A stretch of DNA of 12,423 bases from Saccoglossus kowalevskii. Lineage: Eukaryota; Hemichordata; Enteropneusta; Harrimaniidae. Position 1 is the first letter of the stretch. Each line of letters begins with the position of its first letter. Shown one piece after another: positions 7,977 to 12,423 of the stretch. A program made the position numbers and the translations under genes. Location of the stretch: positions 335,585 to 348,007 of the forward strand of contig NW_003128370.1 in NCBI RefSeq assembly GCF_000003605.2. Reading direction: 5' to 3'. The notes below the pieces were generated by a model that was not told the origin of the DNA, ran no database searches, and was given only the letters and a program-made list of their open reading frames with translations.

Positions 7977-9449
7977 TTTGTACAGCTACTGAAAACAGCG
8001 ACGGCGTTCCTTGAATCGACTATTCAGAGAAGCGATGGACACTATGGTTAGTGAGTTATAAATCACCGTAGAAGAGACGACCAGCATTACGACATACGCA
8101 TACATCACACGATATGCATTGTGTATAGGGTCGAGCATATTATAAATAATATAATAAATGCTTGTATGTCAAATAAAAACAACTTGATGTTACACTATAA
8201 ATTATATTGGCTCTGATCTATGTGTAGACATTGGGTCAGTGAGAACAATTACAATTTTGTGGCAATGCAGGGCGTGTGTCTACCGCATATATAATATGAC
8301 ATGCAAATTATAGAACTGAATAAAATTTGGTTCATTTCATGTACCTTTGCTGGCATGGTTGGATCGCAGATTGACACCAACGTACAAATTGCATCATACA
8401 CGCACTATATTAAATCAGCGTGCTACAGTTGTGTTACCGAGGTAGACAGTATTAACGATTCCATAAAATCACAGTTACATCTACATGTCTAATTTCGTGA
8501 TTACAAAAATGAAGCATTGTATAACAAATGCCTGTGAGCGAATTACAACGCACGAAGTGGCCTACACTACATGTAGTCATGTCTGGAAAGCACGTTTTAG
8601 TTCTCGGTGGATGTTTCGTCGTGATGAAAGAGTATAAGACCCCCGCTAAGTTAACGATGTCAATAATGAGTCCAATGCCCTAAAGTCCGTTACCCCTTTG
8701 CAAACCAGGCAACACATTTAGTTTCCGTAGTTGATTTGAAAAGCTGTAAAAATACGTGTTAGTGTTTATGCCTCGATTAATAGGCCGTATAAATGTAAAT
8801 TGTGTTTAATGTGTGTACTTTTACATTGTATATGAACGCAGTCAGTAAACGCAATGTGTGCATCGTACCGAAGCAGACACGGATCAGTTCCGCTGATAAA
8901 ATATCTATATTCATTGACGTAGAGTTATTTTAAAATGAATCCATGTTAACGTTGATTTTCCCAATGACTCGGTACCGTTGCATTTATTTATATTATACAG
9001 ATCATATTTGTTATTCATCTACTGTGACATCATGGTTAACTCGAGTTTAATAAACGTATAGTATTCTCACCAGTTTCCCCGATACAACACGACTTACAGA
9101 ATGATAAAATTGTAGCGTTCTCTGGTTCGTTTAACAGAAGTGTATTGTTGTACATTTCACGAATTTAAAGTTTATCTACCGTACGGGAGACACCGTTGTG
9201 CTCGTGTAAGAAGACCCTACACGTGGTTTGGACAACCCAAGGATAACTCATTGCAGATACAATTCAAATACTTCATCGAATAACACAACGAAATATATCT
9301 GATTTTAAATGTTTTTCACGCAATTTACTTAGTAATACCAGCTATCCGTGCTTCTTACAGACATCGTGCACACACTAGACAATATTTGATAGCTCCGGGA
9401 AAATTGAAATGATGAAACTGGAAAACGCACTCGTTTGGCGGACTAAAGG
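7977..9449. other. Long stretch without a supportable gene
   Basis: The only frame with balanced residues is 8301-8492 (+, 63 codons), which contains an acceptor-like gatcgcag (to 8370) and a donor-like GAG/GTAGAC about 70 bases later; it could be a small internal exon, but nothing confirms it. Other items: AATAAA signals near 8152 and 8174, a 12 bp palindrome ACTACATGTAGT at 8566-8577, and a strong acceptor-like tattatacag at 9000 followed on the plus strand by only about 18 codons and AATAAA at 9049. No repeats recognised. Confidence 0.4.
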
Positions 9450-9708
9450 TCATTTATAAATGATATGATATTCAGTGGTTGCCCGCAAGGGTTTGATTGT
9501 CTTGGTACTATCAGTCGAATAACAAACGCAGTCAAATGCTTCTATTTGAATGACGCCGGTATCAAATATATCACAATAGTTTAATTGCATTACTCCCGAT
9601 ATCCAGGTCAACTGAATCCCTGTGAGGGTATCCCGGATGTGATACGAAATCTGTACTTCTCGAGGTCCCGGGTTATGCATGAAAACGAATGTAAAATCAG
9701 GACAAACG
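9450..9708 (-). CDS. Candidate terminal exon, extracellular-looking protein, family unknown
   Basis: On the minus strand an 88-codon frame (ATG at 9714-9716) runs to TGA at 9450-9452. GGTCAG just inside it could be the 3' splice site, making the exon start at 9708 with the last base of a codon. Residue use is balanced: it has Pro, Gly, Trp and Cys and alternating hydrophobic positions (for example FTFVFMHNPGPREVQISYHI), which suggests beta strands as in a beta-sandwich domain, but no family was recognised. The DNA here is visibly richer in GC than its surroundings. Against the call: the pyrimidine tract before the presumed acceptor is poor and the nearest minus-strand AATAAA (8983-8988) is 460 bases past the stop. 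The overlapping plus-strand open frame at 9585-9794 is the alternative reading. If that were real, it could splice to the plus exon at 9870 through a weak donor near 9690. Confidence 0.27.
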
Positions 9709-9869
9709 CTGACCATAGCGTAGTAACGTTAAAACATCACCGGGATTCGACAAATTTTAACATTTCTTTTGGAGAAATTTTACATTTCATTTAGTATGCT
9801 CATACACATTTTGTGATGATTTATTTTGCTGATGTGAATGTTTCTCAATGTCGTGTTCTCCTCTGAAAG

Positions 9870-10030
9870 ATCGGTATTTCAAAATTATTCGAGTTTTGAG
9901 GCAGACGCACGGTATGCACCAATCGTCCATATCGCCAGAGCTCGTAAATACTAAACATCGACTATTCACTGATTACGATATTGCGTATTATCCGGACGTG
10001 ATTGTACTTCATAAGGATAACGCATTGTAA
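9870..10030 (+). CDS. Candidate terminal exon, unknown protein, with polyA signal
   Basis: A pyrimidine-rich tract (about 9840-9866) ending in ctgaaag is a fair 3' splice site. The exon would begin with two bases of a split codon and continue 52 codons to TAA (10028-10030). The translation begins RYFKIIRVLRQTHG and ends VIVLHKDNAL, with mixed charge and several Tyr and Asp; no family recognised. AATAAA at 10063-10068, with a second copy at 10070-10075, follows after a 3' UTR of about 35 bases. An ATG at 9848 also lies in frame, so a small intronless gene of 60 codons is another reading. It sits back-to-back with the minus-strand candidate at 9450-9708; having terminal exons of two genes this close but pointing apart would mean overlapping transcription units, so at most one is likely real. 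Confidence 0.27.
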
Positions 10031-10062
10031 ACGTGGTCATTTATTGACAATGAATAACATGT

Positions 10063-10075
10063 AATAAAAAATAAA
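10063..10075 (+). promoter_or_regulatory. Double polyadenylation signal AATAAA
   Basis: Two AATAAA hexamers (10063-10068, 10070-10075) in an A-rich tract downstream of the stop at 10030. They fit as the end of the candidate exon, though an A-rich tract makes such hexamers likely anyway. Confidence 0.3.
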
Positions 10076-10561
10076 AAAACAACATGAAAGATTATAACCC
10101 TGGCTACAAATACGAAACAGCCCTGTTACAGAGCTGATGTCATTAGTCCAGACAAAGACAATTGAAAAATGTTTAATGTCTTTGGTCCAGATTAACTTTA
10201 TCTTCTTTTAAAGGGTCTCTTAAACAATTAGACTCAATAAAACAATATAATCTAACCCTACTCTTCTGACCTATATTTCCTTTTCCACAATGATGGAAGA
10301 GAGTTTATCTGATAAAATGATCTTACTGAACACGATAATAACTCAATAAATCATGTTCAAAGCCAATAGGACTGCAAGCGGCTTTTATGCTACGTGTACC
10401 AATCACGTTGTTCAGTCGCAGGCTGGTCATCGATTTGTTCTACGTGTCGTTACAGCAAAAACATCTTTCAAGAGAAGAGAAAACTATGAGAAACAAGTCA
10501 TTGTAACGAGGCTACGTTTTCAGAGATAGTCCGGTAAATTTGACATGTTTTTTTTTCTGAG
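10076..10561. other. Non-coding stretch with one weak open frame
   Basis: An open stretch on the plus strand at 10342-10506 (54 codons, internal ATG at about 10387) has reasonably mixed residues (for example VPITLFSRRLVIDLFYVSL) but no clear splice borders or polyA signal. An 8 bp inverted repeat CAAAGACA/TGTCTTTG (10153-10160, 10177-10184) forms a small hairpin, flanked by the direct repeat GTCCAGA. Confidence 0.35.
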
Positions 10562-10722
10562 ATGTGTCGCCAGAGGACGCATCACTCTCGAAGCCTCAAA
10601 GCACTGACCTGAGTACTATGACACACTACTGGACGATTTGGGAACAAATATCCTTACGCCGCCCGTATACACTTAGTAATCTTTGCTTTACATTTTTTGT
10701 TATTTGGATCACGAGTAACTAA
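10562..10722 (+). CDS. Weak candidate exon, unknown protein
   Basis: A very strong pyrimidine tract (ttttttttctgag, AG at 10560-10561) could be a 3' splice site. A second possible acceptor, tcgccag at 10573, keeps the same frame. From 10562 the frame gives about 52 codons to TAA at 10720-10722; the first half is polar (SPEDASLSKPQSTDLS), the end is hydrophobic (CFTFFVIWI) and arises from T-rich DNA. No nearby AATAAA. The T-run itself is a common genomic feature and the length is expected by chance, so this is a low-confidence call. Confidence 0.15.
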
Positions 10723-11305
10723 CACGAAATATAGCTCGTTGAATTTGAAACGGTCGAATTTCCAACAAACTCGCAGCATTCCTGGCTACAATATGCTTCC
10801 GATTGGTGCTGAAAAAATGCCGGCATGCAGCGTCAATGGTGTGTATGCATAAAGTGTCAAACGGTTTCGAAAGCGACAAATCCATTTACTTCATTATTTG
10901 ATCTGGTCTGAGATTTAATGAATACACTTGTTACTAACCGCGATACAAAATTAATCGACGACCAATGGCCTCAAATGAAGTATTGAATTGTTTAACATCG
11001 ACGATAGTCGTCTATACAATGGAACACCTTATGCATGTATAAACTCAACAATCAACTTTAGTTGATCTAATTCCGTTATTACTTAGCAGATCTAGAAGAA
11101 ACGGATATTCGCATAGCTAACTTATTGATTCACGATTCATCTGCCTTGTATTCTAGCGTGCTATCGGTAATTAGATATAGCAAGACAAAAATCACCGAAT
11201 GAATTCTATTTGTTTAATCACGACAAACATCCAATTATCTAAACCCTTAAGGACAACTTAGGTTGGGTCGTATTCATTCGGGCGAACATTACATGCCCCA
11301 CGTAC

Positions 11306-11324
11306 GTCAAGTTTTGAACTTGAC
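11306..11324. repeat. Perfect 8 bp stem, 3-base loop hairpin
   Basis: GTCAAGTT, loop TTG, AACTTGAC. No T-run follows on either strand to make it a terminator-like element; in a eukaryote it is simply a short inverted repeat. Confidence 0.7.
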
Positions 11325-11453
11325 AGATTATTATTAATTTATGAATTCGGATGAACAATTCCTCTTTAAATTTGTGAAAGCAGAGAAATTAATTAGATGG
11401 TTAACGATAGTCACATTGCTTACTAATTAAAGTTATTAATAAATTGTAGAGTT

Positions 11454-11516
11454 AACTGCTTTTTGTGAGCTGGGGAACATTGGGTAATATTACCAACAAG
11501 ACATTTTAAAGCAGTT
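11454..11516. repeat. Nested inverted repeat around a 12 bp palindrome
   Basis: Outer arms AACTGCTTT (11454-11462) and AAAGCAGTT (11508-11516) enclose the perfect palindrome GGTAATATTACC (11483-11494). The centre includes TAATATTAC, the nonanucleotide known from rolling-circle replication origins of CRESS-DNA viruses. A 9-mer this AT-rich is expected about 0.5 times in a window of this size, and no Rep-like gene is present, so I treat the match as coincidence. Confidence 0.55.
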
Positions 11517-11683
11517 CTATGAGAATAAGTATTGTGTTATACTACTGTCAGTTTACGCAATTTTGATGTATACAAATATATTTTCACAAAATTTGCATTT
11601 TTACTCGAGCTTTTACTTGCATTTTTAATGACCTTTGTATAGAGAATCAGGCCGACCACCATGGGGATTGTTCTTTTTTAATA

Positions 11684-11718
11684 TTGACATATCTTGTCAA
11701 TATCTTGACATACCTTGT
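11684..11718. repeat. Two-copy 14-15 bp direct repeat, 21 bp period
   Basis: TTGACATATCTTGTC at 11684 and TTGACATACCTTGT at 11705 match at 13 of 14 positions. The first copy is also a small inverted repeat (TTGACA/TGTCAA). The repeat lies just upstream of the CRE of the possible promoter region. Confidence 0.7.
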
Positions 11719-11732
11719 TGCTTTTTGACCTA

Positions 11733-12003
11733 TGACGTCATACGACACTTTTTCTTGCAAGCTTAAAACTATCAGCGTGAATCTGTAAACACTCGCAAAC
11801 GTGCGCGGCATTCGTGTTCTATCATATTTGTGTTACATATGTCTTCCATATAACACGTGAATCGCCACATATATCCTTCTAGTAAGTAACCTATTTACTT
11901 TGCACGTGTGCGTTTTCTGATTTTAAGCATCGCGCTACACAACTACATACTCAACCTTTGTGTTACGTAACGCCACGGTGACAGTGACAGTGACTGTATA
12001 AAG
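11733..12003 (+). promoter_or_regulatory. Possible promoter: CRE, two E-boxes, PAR-bZIP site, TATA box
   Basis: In order: TGACGTCA (11733-11740, within ATGACGTCAT), the palindromic CREB/ATF site; CACGTG E-boxes at 11854-11859 and 11903-11908; GTTACGTAAC (11962-11971), containing the PAR-bZIP/D-box core; three GTGAC half-sites (11978-11994); and TATAAAG (11997-12003). The order and spacing, with TATA last, suit a core promoter reading right, with a start expected near 12027. CRE, E-box and D-box together are the element classes used by circadian-output promoters in animals; that reading is an inference. CACGTG occurs six times in the window, so individual sites are weak. The first ATG after the predicted start (12050) opens a 72-codon frame through poly-T that I do not believe is protein; a spliced first exon is possible. 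Confidence 0.3.
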
Positions 12004-12423
12004 TGGCTGTCTATCCAGTGGTACTTGACGTTTGACTACGCGGTTATCTATGCATTATTTGTTTAGGCCAAAGAAATCACCATTATTTTTGTTATTTCGT
12101 TTTTTTTTTGTTTTTTTTTTTTATTGGGTAATATTTTTATTTTATTATCCACTCTCAGTCTGTCTATCTCCGAATCAGAAGCCAGGCAAACCAAGCGTGT
12201 ATTTAAGTGAACGGAGATTCCGGTTAAATCTTCGTTTCAATGAATGTATTCGATTGTATATCCATTGATGGCTGATCGTAGTTTTCTTAATTTTAGAATC
12301 GAGATAAGTCTGTCGCAATGCAATGTTCTGTCGCACATAGGGCAGACATATTCAAATAATGTGCAAGATTTATTTTATAGACGTCAGATGTTTTTAGTTA
12401 TAGACGTCAAAGACCGGCACACA
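12004..12423. other. Region after the TATA box: poly-T and short direct repeat
   Basis: Two T-runs (about 12100-12121) precede a pyrimidine-rich acceptor-like ccactctcag (near 12159), so a first intron could end here. Beyond that, TTATAGACGTCA is repeated exactly at 12375-12386 and 12398-12409. No coding region is supported up to the window edge. Confidence 0.35.
12375..12409. repeat. 12 bp direct repeat with 23 bp period
   Basis: TTATAGACGTCA occurs twice, 23 bp apart, each containing GACGTCA, one base short of a full CRE. Two copies about two helical turns apart could be a paired binding site or the edge of a tandem repeat continuing past the window. Confidence 0.8.

Larger units (their letters stand above)
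10723..11683. other. AT-rich stretch with hairpins, no gene
   Basis: No coding evidence. Contains palindrome ATGCCGGCAT (10817-10826), the perfect hairpin at 11306-11324, the nested inverted repeat at 11454-11516, and a run rich in homeodomain-type TAATTA and TTATTAAT words at 11328-11450, which could be regulatory or simply AT-rich. A perfect Kozak-like ACCACCATGG near 11657 opens only six codons. Confidence 0.4.

Noticed and set aside
12032-12268. Frame downstream of the TATA box, first ATG at 12050, resembling a basic start plus hydrophobic segment
   Set aside because: The Phe-rich hydrophobic part is produced by two poly-T runs, so it is not credible as a signal peptide without transcript support.
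1-12423. tRNA, rRNA, CRISPR, bacterial promoters or terminators, reverse transcriptase or transposase genes
   Set aside because: No A/B-box pair, no regularly spaced repeats with unique spacers, no ribosome-binding or operon pattern, and no catalytic motifs seen in any frame.

Overview
The window looks like non-coding or very gene-poor nuclear DNA from an animal, most likely a marine invertebrate. It is AT-rich by eye (about 63%), CpG is not obviously depleted, and there is no operon-like gene packing. Three short non-autonomous DNA transposons (MITEs) with terminal inverted repeats are visible. The only coding signals are short stretches bounded by plausible splice acceptors and polyadenylation signals. 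A lophotrochozoan such as a mollusc, annelid or brachiopod would fit the style of the palindromic MITE at 5234-5445, but this is an inference from general familiarity. No protein in the window could be assigned to a known family.

Layout. 1-1038: no convincing gene. 1063-1240 (-): candidate terminal exon with an AATAAA signal just beyond the stop. 1244-1726 (+): the longest open frame, probably not a normal protein because it is almost free of Gly and Ala. 1727-4022: mostly featureless, with a 3 x 30 bp tandem repeat at 3651-3740. 4023-4228 (+): candidate terminal exon with a Cys-rich stretch, one transmembrane helix and a short basic tail. 5140-5790: diverged tandem repeat of about 180 bp, interrupted by the 212 bp MITE. 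5933-5976: four perfect 11 bp repeats. 6872-7315: 444 bp MITE flanked by TAA, with the character of PIF/Harbinger. 7701-7972: 272 bp MITE flanked by TTAA. 7977-9449: little visible. 9450-9708 (-) and 9870-10030 (+): back-to-back candidate terminal exons, the second followed by AATAAA. 10342-10506 and 10562-10722 (+): weaker open stretches. 11306-11516: hairpins. 11684-12003: a possible promoter region with CRE, two E-boxes, a PAR-bZIP site and a TATA box. The window ends in poly-T and a short direct repeat.

The solid content is the repeats: three MITEs, a degenerate satellite-like array and two microsatellite or minisatellite arrays. The exon calls are hypotheses. At this base composition dozens of 50-codon open frames are expected by chance, so splice and polyA motifs and residue composition, not ORF length, carry the little weight there is. 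No tRNA, rRNA, CRISPR array or recognisable autonomous transposase or reverse transcriptase was seen. I found no clear evidence of a new biological system; the items most worth checking are the putative promoter, the Cys-rich transmembrane exon and the MITE families.
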